Notes under the pieces: model-generated
Told to the model about the DNA's origin: nothing
What the model saw: only the letters and a program-made list of their open reading frames with translations
Databases searched by the model: none
Origin: Methanoculleus receptaculi
Lineage (GTDB): Archaea > Halobacteriota > Methanomicrobia > Methanomicrobiales > Methanoculleaceae
NCBI RefSeq assembly: GCF_033472595.1
Contig: NZ_CP137642.1
Coordinates: 620,001 to 684,000, forward strand
Length of the DNA stretch: 64,000 bases
Direction of reading: 5' to 3'
Position numbers and translations under genes: made by a program
In this document: in pieces, positions 18,416 through 26,700 of the stretch
Layout of the letters: each line of letters opens with the position of its first letter
Numbering within the stretch: position 1 is the stretch's first letter

Positions 18416-19303
18416 ATGGACGTACTCGGTAACTACAAGTCAGTGGTCTCGGCGCGGTCGACCGACAAGGAGATCCTGAAGCATTCCCAGGACGGCGGAA
18501 TCATAACCACGCTCTTTGCCTACGCGCTCGAAGAGGGCATCATCGATGGTGCCATCGTTGCGGGCCCTGGCAGCGAGCCCTGGAAGCCGGAGCCGGTTGT
18601 CGCGACCACGAAGGCCGAACTTCTTGCCGCCGCCGGAACGCGCTACAACATCAGCCCGAACCTCTGCCTGATCAAGGAGGTGACCCGGAGTTACGGCCTT
18701 GATAAAGTCGGCATTGTGGGTACACCCTGCCAGATGCAGGCCGTCCGGAAGGCTCAGCTCTATCCGATCGGTCTGCGTGATGTCGACGACAAGATCGCTC
18801 TTGCGCTGGGCATCTTCTGCATGGAGAACTTCTCCTACCAGGGGCTCGAGGCGATGGTCGAGGACCACTGCAACCAGAAGATGGAGTCCGTCAAGAAGAT
18901 GGACATCGGCAAGGGCAAGTTCACCGTCTACACCGAACGCGGTGCGGTCAGCCAGATGCCGCTCAAACTGATCCACAAGTACGTGCAGCCTGGCTGCCAC
19001 GTCTGCCTGGATTACGTCGCGAACCTGGCTGATATCTCAAGCGGCTCCGTTGGCAGCCCTGACGGCTGGAGCACGGTCTTCGTGCGCAGCACCATTGGCA
19101 ACGGCGTCTGGGACGGCGCTATCGCGGCAGGTCTCTTTGAGACAAAGCCGATCGACAAGGTCAAGCCAGGCCTTGACATGGTGACGAAACTTGCCACCGA
19201 GAAGATCACAAAGAACCAGAAGAACGTGGATGCACGCAAGACCGTGGGCCTGAAGGCGGATGGAACCCCGAAGGGTCTCCGGAACCCCTATGAGGGGCCC
19301 TGA
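18416..19303 (+). CDS. frhB: Coenzyme F420-reducing hydrogenase, beta subunit
   Basis: 295 residues. FrhB binds FAD and one [4Fe-4S] cluster and is the F420 docking and reduction site. Conserved features visible: KHSQDGGIITTLFAYALEEG near the N-terminus, GTPCQMQAVRKAQ (first cluster Cys region), FCMENFSY and HKYVQPGCHVCLDYVANLADIS. ATG 18416 is chosen because GAGGTGA ends five bases before it; ATG 18410 overlaps that site. It ends the frh operon, ahead of a hairpin and T-run. Confidence 0.95.
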   Translation: MDVLGNYKSVVSARSTDKEILKHSQDGGIITTLFAYALEEGIIDGAIVAGPGSEPWKPEPVVATTKAELLAAAGTRYNISPNLCLIKEVTRSYGLDKVGIVGTPCQMQAVRKAQLYPIGLRDVDDKIALALGIFCMENFSYQGLEAMVEDHCNQKMESVKKMDIGKGKFTVYTERGAVSQMPLKLIHKYVQPGCHVCLDYVANLADISSGSVGSPDGWSTVFVRSTIGNGVWDGAIAAGLFETKPIDKVKPGLDMVTKLATEKITKNQKNVDARKTVGLKADGTPKGLRNPYEGP

Positions 19304-19321
19304 AAAACACTCTTTTTTTAT
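19284..19321 (+). terminator. frh operon terminator
   Basis: A short hairpin (CCCCTATGAGGGG) at the end of frhB is followed by CACTCTTTTTTTATTCTT. The T7 run is the typical archaeal termination signal. Confidence 0.6.
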
Positions 19322-19373
19322 TCTTCCCGCTGCAAGCCCGGATAAAGATGGAGGGTGGTGGGGGTCGAAGGTC

Positions 19374-19473
19374 GTTTACGAAGAACGCAAGGCAGGGATG
19401 AACGCCGTCCTCCGGCATTATTGTTGAGCATTATGATCCATACCCGATCATTGAGATTGGGGCTGCAATCTCT
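19374..19473 (+). mobile_element. Deletion relic of a TnpB element (tnpB-less, PATE-like)
   Basis: The left part (TTTACGAAGAACGCAAGGCAG, GGATGAACGCCGTCCTCCGGCA) aligns with the left end of the third TnpB element (TTTACGAAGAAAGCAGGCAG, GGATGAATGCCGTTCTCCGGCA at 62343-62404), lacking its hairpin. The right part (GAGATTGGGGCTGCAATCTC at 19453-19472) is identical to the last tnpB codons at 63500-63519. So both ends of the element are present with about 1.1 kb removed, as in palindrome-associated, protein-less derivatives. Confidence 0.65.
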
Positions 19474-19934
19474 GTTTTGCGCCGCCGTTGACGATGGAAA
19501 ACACCTCCGGTCGAGGTCATACCTTTCCCCGCAGGTGGTAGGGTGATATTCTCCTCACCACTCATTTGTTTTTGACCACCAATGGTCAACCCCGTTCATG
19601 CAGGCTGATGGCGGGGGGTGCGTGCGGGGGGATGCTGGATCGATATACCGCTCCGTCCTGGCTGCTCTCTCATCATGAGCCGGGTAGATTTGCGCCGCCA
19701 GATGGACCCTCCCTGCTGGAACCGCATCACCTCCCCCGCGCCCTTGCAAAAAACTACATGATGCCCACAAGGCCACATGCATACCAGATGAAAATATCTA
19801 GAGCGCCATTTTCATACGAAATAGGAGGAACCCTAGCGCTGCTACGCTCCAGGATCAGGCCCTCGGAATATGGCGGCGCCTCTCTCTGCCGTCATACCCC
19901 ATCAAGAAAGCGTTTTTTGCTGTTATACCGTTAT
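19474..19934. other. Gene-free stretch with a degenerate repeat
   Basis: No convincing gene. Around 19757-19815 the minus strand can be read as SYENGALDIFIWYACGLVGI, which resembles YENAAPIFIRYACGDAGII on the minus strand at about 43575-43640. The rest has shadow-like frames without ribosome sites. It separates the frh operon from the converging SpeD-like gene. Confidence 0.5.
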
Positions 19935-20381
19935 TCAGTCCCTGAACAGCACCTGGTAAGTTACCGATTCTGCTCCAAAAAAGTCCCTGCAAAACTCCGC
20001 TGCTTTTGAGGGCTCGTACTCCTTGCAGCTGAAGATGTCAAGATAGGCCGCGTTTGTCTCGTTCGCGAAGTGGCCGGAGATCAGCGACGTCTCAATGAGC
20101 TGGGTCATGGAGTAACCCGCAACCCTCTCCGTCGGGCCGAAGTGAACGATCTGCGGTTCGCCAAACCTCTTCATCTCGATCAGGTCGCACAGTTCAATAA
20201 TGAACCGGTGTATCTTCTCCGGGTCCCGGATGGATGCCGGGTCGCACCCTTTCAGGTCCACGCTGGTATAGAGCCCCCAGCAACCTCGTTGTTTAAACTG
20301 TGCAACTATCTCCGCATCGCTTGCGGTCTCTGCCATAACGCCGCTTACCGCAACGTTGTTTGTCATTACATTACCAGCCAT
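19935..20381 (-). CDS. S-adenosylmethionine decarboxylase-like protein
   Basis: 148 residues from ATG 20381 behind GGTGGAG; a GTG at 20390 is also possible. The pattern follows prokaryotic SpeD proenzymes, which self-cleave to form a pyruvoyl group and start spermidine synthesis: WGLYTSVDLKGCDPASIRDP, HFGPTERVAGYSMTQLIETS, then NAAYLDIFSCKEYEPSKAAE corresponding to the AAVDVFTCG block. The cleavage motif normally ESH is ETSL here, and the following IHTWPE is SGHFANE. Serine is kept but its neighbours differ, so activity is uncertain and this may be a divergent SpeD2-like family. Isolated gene with an AT-rich upstream region. Confidence 0.7.
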   Translation of the reverse strand: MAGNVMTNNVAVSGVMAETASDAEIVAQFKQRGCWGLYTSVDLKGCDPASIRDPEKIHRFIIELCDLIEMKRFGEPQIVHFGPTERVAGYSMTQLIETSLISGHFANETNAAYLDIFSCKEYEPSKAAEFCRDFFGAESVTYQVLFRD

Positions 20382-20390
20382 CTTCTCCAC

Positions 20391-20899
20391 CTTCGAGACA
20401 GACTCCGATCGATTGATCCCTGTAATTTTTGATAGTTCTGATTTTAAACTTATCCATCATACAAATTGAAAATAGCCGTTATTTTATGGTTACGCCAGAG
20501 CAATCACGTGTTATTGATGAATATAGGGCAAATTCAGGGTAGATTTTGAAATTAATGACTTTGCGTGGCCTCTACTCGTTTTGGTATGAATATTGTAGTA
20601 CTGATGTAATACTAAATATGAATTATGAAAGGAACCAGATTTTTTCTGGGGTCAACCCTCCGTGGGTTTCGGGGTGATCAGGTCTTAAAAGACAATTATT
20701 TTGTCTGTAGGGTTCGGCGGGAACTATCCTGCTGGAATCCAGGTGGAGAAATGACCGCTTGACAATCCGTGCCCGTAACAGTCAGCATCCCCCCTTGAAA
20801 ACCCGAACACGAGTGAATACTGGGAACCATTTCCGGATACACGGAGTCAGGCGGCACCCTGGCTTCAGCGCGCACCGCAACATCCCCCACGCGACAAAC
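20391..20899. other. AT-rich gene-free stretch upstream of the SpeD-like gene
   Basis: About 500 bp without a supported gene. The part from 20440 to 20700 is clearly lower in GC than the rest of the window, with several TATA-like strings (TTTTAAACTTATCC read on either strand, AATACTAAATATGAA). It presumably contains the promoter of the SpeD-like gene. Nothing else was recognised. Confidence 0.45.
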
Positions 20900-21052
20900 T
20901 TACCTTACCTCAGGCGGGGTGCGGTGAACCCGCCGCACGTGCGTATGGAGTTCCTCAAACGTTGAGTAAATTCTGCCGCAGACCGGGCAGATAAACTCGC
21001 CCATCTCCACCGGGAAATCCGGGGGCTTCCTGCCCGGTGGTCTCTCGTCCAT
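20900..21052 (-). CDS. C2H2 zinc-finger microprotein
   Basis: 50 residues, starting MDERPPGRKPPDFPVEMGEF. The second half is a single C2H2 finger: CPVCGRIYSTFEELHTHVRRVH, with two Cys two apart and two His five apart after a normal 12-residue spacer (the aromatic Y and L core positions are present). The ATG overlaps the TAA of the upstream phosphoesterase gene (TAATG), so it is translationally coupled and probably acts with it. Such mini zinc fingers in archaea bind DNA or proteins. Missed by a length cut-off; supported by motif and coupling. Confidence 0.7.
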   Translation of the reverse strand: MDERPPGRKPPDFPVEMGEFICPVCGRIYSTFEELHTHVRRVHRTPPEVR

Positions 21053-21609
21053 TATCGGTCACCCTCTTCGGCTTCAATCTCCTCGATCGTTCGCCCTGAG
21101 ATTACCGATCGAGGTTCTGAAACGACTGGATTCCTGCCGGGGTCTGCCTCATCGTCGTTCTTCTTCACCAGAAGCCAGGCCTCGTTCTTTCCCGTCCTGA
21201 AACGGGTGAGAGCGTAGCCGCCCCGGATCTTTGTTCCATCCAGCCAGAAGGATATGTGACCCTGCCTGAGTCCCTCCGCAACCCCTGTTTTCTCACCTCT
21301 TCGCTCTGTAAGGTTACGGTAGGTCCCCCTGTCCCAGACGAGAACCGCACCGGCGCCGTAACTCCCCTCCGGTATAACCCCCTCGAACTCGGCGTATTCG
21401 AGCGGGTGATCCTCCGTCGGGACGGCGAGGCGTTTCTCCTCCGGAGAAAGGGACAGCCCTTTCGGAACAGCCCATGACTTAAGCACGCCATCAACCTCCA
21501 GCCTGAAGTCGTAATGGAGCGTTTTCGCCGCGTGTTTCTGGATTACAAAGATTGGATTCTCCTGCTCCACTCTCTCCGGGTCATCCACCTGCGTATCCAA
21601 TCCTGGCAT
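21052..21609 (-). CDS. Stand-alone LigD-type 3'-phosphoesterase
   Basis: 185 residues. Matches the PE domain of DNA ligase D, an Mn-dependent 3'-end-healing enzyme that removes 3'-phosphates and ribonucleotides before ligation. Seen: FVIQKHAAKTLHYDFRLEVDGVLKSWAVPKG (catalytic His-x-x-Asp-x-Arg-x-Glu as HYDFRLE), the EDHPLEYAEFEGVIPEGSYGAG block and WDRGTY. In archaea it occurs alone and repairs DNA ends or nicks. It is coupled to the zinc-finger gene downstream and follows the HerA-like gene by 43 bases on the same strand. Confidence 0.92.
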   Translation of the reverse strand: MPGLDTQVDDPERVEQENPIFVIQKHAAKTLHYDFRLEVDGVLKSWAVPKGLSLSPEEKRLAVPTEDHPLEYAEFEGVIPEGSYGAGAVLVWDRGTYRNLTERRGEKTGVAEGLRQGHISFWLDGTKIRGGYALTRFRTGKNEAWLLVKKNDDEADPGRNPVVSEPRSVISGRTIEEIEAEEGDR

Positions 21610-21652
21610 ACGGAAGAGTGCCGTGCTGCCTCAAGATAAGGTTTTTCCTGGT

Positions 21653-23944
21653 TCAGGTCTTCCGCTCTGATGTGGGGACGATCCTGATGTTCATCTTCTC
21701 CGAGCCGCTGATCAGTATACCCTCCCCGGGCTGGAAGTTCAGGAGATCTTTCTCGCTCACCTCGAAGAACCTGGCGTTCTCCTGGGCCTGCTTCTTGTTC
21801 TCTGAGCGCATACAGAACTTCACGGCGATGTTTGCCAGGATCTCCTCGTTAAAGTGAGCGATGAGCTGTGACGCCAGGATCAGCGAGACCCCGAACTTCC
21901 GCATCTCGGTGGCGTACTTGTTCAGCACCGCCTTGATGGCCGTCTTCGAACCGCTCTTCTGGCTCACCAGGAGTTTTGCCTCGTCGACTATGACGAAGAG
22001 CCGGAACTTCGCTCGTTCGTCATCTGTTCCGCGTGGGATCTCCCCAATAGCCTGAAGGGTGTAATAGATCCGGCGGAGGAATAGATCGGCAAAGAGATAG
22101 CGCAGGCTCTCTGGGAGGGCGTTTAAGTTGATATGGGTGATCCCGCCGGAGAGTATGGCGGGGATCGAGATCTTATCCTCTCCCGAGAAGAGGTTGTAGT
22201 CAAAGATATCCTCGAGGTATGCAGGGATCGTCTCGTCCTCGCAGGACATGATCCCCCCCTCGATATCATCGAAGTCGAGCACCCGTGTCCATGTTGCGGT
22301 ATCCGCCGTGATCCCGGCGGTCCTGTAGCAGTCCTTTATGATGTTCTTTAACTTTCGGCGCTGCTGGATGCCGAGTGTTGGGAAGTTGATCGAGATGGCA
22401 TCGACAAAGTCCGATGTGGCCCGAAGAGGCGTGATCTCATCTATCTCGGGGTCGAGTTCCAGCGGGTTGAAGTAGTACTGACCCCCCTCCCGGATCTTGT
22501 ATGACCGGATATCGCTGCCAGTCCCTGCCATGTCCCCGTGAAAATCGATCAGGAGAACCGGCATCGATTGTGCCGCAAGTTCCGAGGCGATACACCGGAT
22601 TGTCTCGGTCTTACCGGCTCCTGACCCGCCAATGATGATCATGTGGCCGTTATTGAGCCTCCCTGGCGACCAGTTGACCCGCTGCCCATCACCGGTGTAG
22701 CCGAGGAAGAGATCAAGCCCGCCGGAGCGCTGGGGCTCCGTCACAGGAGCGTTTCTCAGCGGTGCTGGCGTGGGGTGTGCCACAGCCGCGGCCCTATCTT
22801 CAATCCGCTCCCCCTCCTCCGGGGGAATTGCAAGATCATCCCACACCTCCTCACCCACCTCTCTGTGGCCGGCTGCCGGTGACTGGAGGGCTGCGTCTTC
22901 ACTGAATGGGTGTGCATCCTCGATCTTCCCGGGAGGTTCTGCCGCCGGCATGGGTTGGAGGTCGATAACGATCTTCCCGGCAACTTCAGCCATAAGTGCA
23001 TGCTCGAGGTCGCGAAGGCGCTTCTCGTAGAGGTTCCGGTCCCTGACGATGAACCTGGCAAGGTCAACCCCATCATCCTCTGGCACCCCTTCCAGGACGT
23101 AGACCACGTCGGTAAGGCTCGCAAGGACGCGTGAGAGTTCGCGGCGGAGGGCACGCGATCCGCGGATACGCTCGTAGTCCTCGCCGAAAGCAAGGTATCG
23201 CAGAACTGTGAACGTCGAGTAGAACGACTCAAGAAGCATATCGTAGTGATCCCTTACTCCAGCATCGATCCGTTCGAGCATCTCCTTGAGGATATAGGCA
23301 AACTCCGGCGGGAAGGTGTAGACAACACCGTCGATCATGCCGGTGTCAAGGTCGAATGAGTAGGCGAGGACGGCGCACCCTGCGTCTTTGAGCCTGGTGG
23401 CGAACCGTTCGCACCCCTCAAACAGGCCCGGGCAGTTTTTGAGGAGGAAATTTATGAACGTCTCATCGCTGCGGGGTGGCGTTGATGGGAACGTCTTGTT
23501 TATGAAAGATCCTTTCACCGTACCTGCCAGGAGAACCGGGACGATCTCGTGGGTCTCACGGGCTAGACCCTGGATATCCAGTCTCCGGAGCCTCGCTTTG
23601 AGCAGGTCCCGCCCGATCGCCTCGCCCGTGGCGGTCGGCCGGACCAGTGTCGTCCCGTGCCAGGAGAGTGACTCGATGAGGCCAATGTCTGTAAGGGCAA
23701 ATAGCGGCCCTGAGGTATAGGCATAGCAACTCTGCTCGATCACGCCCTCTCCTTCCCCGCGTGAAGAGGCGCTATTCTGGGCTACATAGATGTAGAGGAG
23801 TGTCTCTATGATGTCGCGGACCTCCTGGAACCGGAAATCCCGCAGGTACTCGATGACGGTGGAAGGAAACGATTCCATCAGGCCGGAGATCTCGGCATCT
23901 GAATAGCCCATCGTCCTTAGTAGTTCGGCTATCTCTGTTGACAC
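21653..23944 (-). CDS. HerA-like ATPase with a large uncharacterised N-terminal half
   Basis: 763 residues. The C-terminal half is a HerA/FtsK-superfamily motor: Walker A IIGGSGAGKTETIR (about residue 439), a LLIDFHGDM strand, Walker B RLFVIVDEAKLL (about 649) and an ASQLIAHFNEEI sensor region. The first 400 residues contain no familiar domain; a helical N-terminus (ELLRTMGYSDAEISGLMESF) is followed by an alpha-beta region and an acidic, Pro-rich linker (about 335-400). HerA motors act with NurA in end resection, and related ones in defence systems. No nurA is adjacent; the neighbours are a DNA-end phosphoesterase and a zinc finger. Confidence 0.85.
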   Translation of the reverse strand: MSTEIAELLRTMGYSDAEISGLMESFPSTVIEYLRDFRFQEVRDIIETLLYIYVAQNSASSRGEGEGVIEQSCYAYTSGPLFALTDIGLIESLSWHGTTLVRPTATGEAIGRDLLKARLRRLDIQGLARETHEIVPVLLAGTVKGSFINKTFPSTPPRSDETFINFLLKNCPGLFEGCERFATRLKDAGCAVLAYSFDLDTGMIDGVVYTFPPEFAYILKEMLERIDAGVRDHYDMLLESFYSTFTVLRYLAFGEDYERIRGSRALRRELSRVLASLTDVVYVLEGVPEDDGVDLARFIVRDRNLYEKRLRDLEHALMAEVAGKIVIDLQPMPAAEPPGKIEDAHPFSEDAALQSPAAGHREVGEEVWDDLAIPPEEGERIEDRAAAVAHPTPAPLRNAPVTEPQRSGGLDLFLGYTGDGQRVNWSPGRLNNGHMIIIGGSGAGKTETIRCIASELAAQSMPVLLIDFHGDMAGTGSDIRSYKIREGGQYYFNPLELDPEIDEITPLRATSDFVDAISINFPTLGIQQRRKLKNIIKDCYRTAGITADTATWTRVLDFDDIEGGIMSCEDETIPAYLEDIFDYNLFSGEDKISIPAILSGGITHINLNALPESLRYLFADLFLRRIYYTLQAIGEIPRGTDDERAKFRLFVIVDEAKLLVSQKSGSKTAIKAVLNKYATEMRKFGVSLILASQLIAHFNEEILANIAVKFCMRSENKKQAQENARFFEVSEKDLLNFQPGEGILISGSEKMNIRIVPTSERKT

Positions 23945-24055
23945 GGGTTCACCAGTGTATTCTTATCCAGGTCGGCACGAGAGGTGCACGGTGCCACTTC
24001 ACGCGATTGCCTGTCTCCGGTGAGGAAGGCGGTATGAATTGGTTTGCTCTCTAAC

Positions 24056-25264
24056 CTAGTGAACTACCACGCGCCTCTCGGGCGTGGCTTCCTGCTTCAT
24101 CCTCCTCCCCACCGGGAGCGAGTCCACAGGCTCAACGGTGCGTCCCGCACCTGATACCCCGACAAGATTCTGTTCTTGCAGGGCGAACTTCTTGATATTG
24201 ATCGCCGCATTGATATCGCGGTCGTGATGAGTATCACAGACCGGGCAGACCCATTCCCTCTCAGAGAGGGCAAGATCCCGCTCGAGATATCCACAATTAT
24301 TACATATCTTTGAGGACGGATCGAACCGCCCGATCTTCAGGAGCGTCTTCCCATACTTTCGACATTTGTAATCCAGCATCGTAAAGAACGTGCTCCACGA
24401 TACATCTCCAATCCCCTGGGCCAGACAATGGTTCTTCATCATCCCGCCAACATTCAACGACTCCACTGCAATAGCTTGGTTCTCGCTCACAACTCGAAAA
24501 GAGATTTTGTGCAGGAAATCGTTTCTTTGGTTGGCGACTTTTTCATGGCACCGGGCAAGTTTCCGGATCGCCTTCTCTTGGTTCTTTGACCCCTTTTTCT
24601 TCCGTGACACTCGCCTTTGCAACACTTTCAACCGCTGGAGGGAGGTCTTCAGGTATCGGGGGTTCTCAATCTTCTCTCCAGTGGAGAAGGTTGCGAAGTC
24701 GGTTAAGCCAACATCAATCCCGACCGTCGTGTCAGATGTGAACGGTACAGGTTTAGGCTCAGGTTCCTCGTCGTCGACAAGGATGCTGACAAACCATTTT
24801 CCCGTCGATGTTACAGACACCGTGGCATACTTCATCTTCCCAGTGAAGATTCGGTGGAAGACGGTCTTAACCTCACCGATCTTAGGGAATTTGATCGTCC
24901 TCTGGTCAAAATTCACATGGTAATGTTGTGGTACCTGAAAAGACCGTACAGGGTTCTTCTTTGACTTGAACCGGGGGAATTCCTTCTTCTCCCTGAAGAA
25001 CCGGGTGAAAGCGTTGTCGAGGTTCTTGTTTGCACTCTGGAGCGACTGCGAGTTGACTTCCTTGAGCCACGGATATTCTTCCTTGAGGGCAGGAAGACGA
25101 TTGTTCAAGTCGAAGCAAGAGAGTTTTTGGCCATCTTGTTCGTATGCTTTGATCTTCTGTTCCAGAGAATGGTTGTACACAAACCGACAGGCATGGATGT
25201 GCTTCATGAGGAGCGTGACTTGCTCTCTTGAAGGATACATCCGATACTTGTAGGCTTGGAGCAT
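24056..25264 (-). CDS. tnpB: IS605-family TnpB, RNA-guided nuclease, intact
   Basis: 402 residues. RuvC residues Asp184 (VGIDVGLTDFA), Glu268 (AVESLN) and Asp350 (HDRDINAAINI) are all present, with the zinc ribbon CNNCGYLERDL...CPVCD. The N-terminal YKYRMYPSREQVTLL...CRFVYN region is typical. It differs substantially from the TnpB at 8816, so the two are separate lineages. The last codons lie in the right-end hairpin. No tnpA remnant is visible, so this is an IS1341-like solo tnpB element. Confidence 0.92.
   Translation of the reverse strand: MLQAYKYRMYPSREQVTLLMKHIHACRFVYNHSLEQKIKAYEQDGQKLSCFDLNNRLPALKEEYPWLKEVNSQSLQSANKNLDNAFTRFFREKKEFPRFKSKKNPVRSFQVPQHYHVNFDQRTIKFPKIGEVKTVFHRIFTGKMKYATVSVTSTGKWFVSILVDDEEPEPKPVPFTSDTTVGIDVGLTDFATFSTGEKIENPRYLKTSLQRLKVLQRRVSRKKKGSKNQEKAIRKLARCHEKVANQRNDFLHKISFRVVSENQAIAVESLNVGGMMKNHCLAQGIGDVSWSTFFTMLDYKCRKYGKTLLKIGRFDPSSKICNNCGYLERDLALSEREWVCPVCDTHHDRDINAAINIKKFALQEQNLVGVSGAGRTVEPVDSLPVGRRMKQEATPERRVVVH
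24059..24092 (-). repeat. Right-end hairpin of TnpB element 2 (likely omega-RNA 3' end)
   Basis: On the minus strand, GGAAGCCACGCCCG-AGAG-GCGCGTGGTAGTTCAC forms a hairpin with the same flanks (GGAAGCC and GTAGTTCAC) as element 1. Its downstream flank on the minus strand is the tail of the gap next to the HerA-like gene, which would supply the guide. Confidence 0.65.
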
Positions 25265-25325
25265 AGAAGTAATATTAAGCGTTATAATAAGATATAGTTT
25301 TTCTGTAATCTCCGGATCTATATCA

Positions 25326-25398
25326 GAAGGGCGGCTCCGCTTTCATCCCCGCGCCTCTCGACCGGGGTCTTCCTGCTCCGCCCCCTTCACCCCCTGCA
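25326..25398 (-). repeat. Left-end hairpin of TnpB element 2
   Basis: Reads on the minus strand GCAGGGGGTGAAGGGGGCGG, a GGAAGACCCC...GGGG hairpin and ATGAAAGCGGAGCCGCCCTT. Apart from the hairpin stem and loop it is nearly identical to 8591-8660. It ends about 60 bases before the tnpB ATG. Confidence 0.65.
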
Positions 25399-25560
25399 AG
25401 ATAAACATAGGTTTTTTGCAGAAATACGGCTGCATCCGGCAAATCCTCCCGCGCCGGGGCCCAGGTGCTGGATGGGTGGCAGGTGCCTGCCTGCGTGATC
25501 ACCGCTGCCGGATCTCATGCGGGCGGATGCCCGGTGACGGTGAGACTCCGCCGGCCGTTC

Positions 25561-26046
25561 TCACTGCCAGACCCTGACCGGGTTGATCGAGGCATCGATG
25601 AGGAGGTCAAAGTCAAACATCTCGACCCAGCCCATCTTCTCAAACATCTGCATGAAGCAGACACCGACGATCATTGCTCCTGGATGGGTGGCGACGGCCC
25701 CGCGCACCGCTTCTTTTGTGACCGGGACGCCCGGCATCGAGAGTCCACCCATCAGGACTATCACCTTCGGGTCGACCTTCACGGCCGATTCGGCGGAGAC
25801 CTGCATACCGACGCCCTCGACCGGCCGGATGACCTTTGCCGCTGCCTCGTTGACGTAGGGCACATAAACCTGTTCGATAGGGAGGTCGCGGACGGCAAAC
25901 CCCAGGAGTTCGATGAAGGGTGTGCAGGTGCCGGGGCAGCCGTAGTAGACAACCTGGTCGCCCTCATTTAGCCCAGAATCGCGAAGGAATCCTTTGAACG
26001 GCCGGAGCATTCCCGGGACGCCTGAGAGTTGTTCTTTCAGTTCCAT
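25561..26046 (-). CDS. DUF2124 family protein
   Basis: 161 residues from ATG 26046 (MELKEQLSGVPGMLRPFKGFL). Resembles the methanogen-restricted DUF2124 family, whose function is not established. Visible are a GDQVVYYGCPGTCTPFIELL segment with a CPGTC cysteine pair, PYVNEAAAKVI, VIVLMGGLSMPG and a C-terminal GVCFMQMFEKMGW. The fold looks like a Rossmann-like alpha-beta protein (inference). The frame is open further upstream, but no plausible start lies there. It follows the 26102 gene by 55 bases on the same strand. Confidence 0.75.
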   Translation of the reverse strand: MELKEQLSGVPGMLRPFKGFLRDSGLNEGDQVVYYGCPGTCTPFIELLGFAVRDLPIEQVYVPYVNEAAAKVIRPVEGVGMQVSAESAVKVDPKVIVLMGGLSMPGVPVTKEAVRGAVATHPGAMIVGVCFMQMFEKMGWVEMFDFDLLIDASINPVRVWQ

Positions 26047-26101
26047 GCAGGTCTTTTTATCGCCTGGAGATATACCATTTCCGGATGTGACCATACGTTG
26101 C

Positions 26102-26449
26102 CTACAGCACACCGCAGCCTGAGAGGTGGTAGAGTCTGCGGACACGTTCGGCCGCATTTTCTGATACCCTCTCCCCGATATGGGCAAGGATGGTCTCGAT
26201 GTCCTCTTCCGGCACGCATCCCAGGTCTTCCCAGCCGGAGAGAATCAGGTCCGTAAGATACGCCCAGTCCTCTTCTGAGAGTCGGGCAACCCGTTCTGCA
26301 AAATCCTTATCATCCCTGGCAATGTGGTTTGAGACCGGCGGAAGGATGGAGTGAAACTCATGCCCGGACCCGGGGCAGAGGATACCACTGTACTCAGGGG
26401 CCAGTTTTCGAAGGATGGATAGATCCTTCTCGTCAAGTTCGCGAGCCAT
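26102..26449 (-). CDS. Hypothetical acidic helical protein
   Basis: 115 residues, not recognised. Predicted mostly helical and acidic (ARELDEKDLSILRKLAPEYS, DDKDFAERVARLSEEDWAYL), with a single Cys near the start (ILCPGSGHEFH) and one at the end (SGCGVL). It is probably co-transcribed with the DUF2124 gene downstream. Confidence 0.65.
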   Translation of the reverse strand: MARELDEKDLSILRKLAPEYSGILCPGSGHEFHSILPPVSNHIARDDKDFAERVARLSEEDWAYLTDLILSGWEDLGCVPEEDIETILAHIGERVSENAAERVRRLYHLSGCGVL

Positions 26450-26700
26450 GGTTTACCGGATATAATGGAGTTGTGTTCGTTCAAAAAGTGCTCTATCCCC
26501 TCGCCCCCCTTACGACGGTGCGAGAGGGTTCTGTTCAGGTGAACCTGAGCCACGCCTCCGTCCGGGTGACAAACGCGAGAAGGAACGCATGGTCCGGGTT
26601 CAGGGGCGTCCCGGCGATCGGGATCTGCCCGCCCATGGATGCAGCGCTGCGCCTTTAGAGCCTGAACTCTTTAAATATGCCAGAGGGGGAACCCGGTGCC

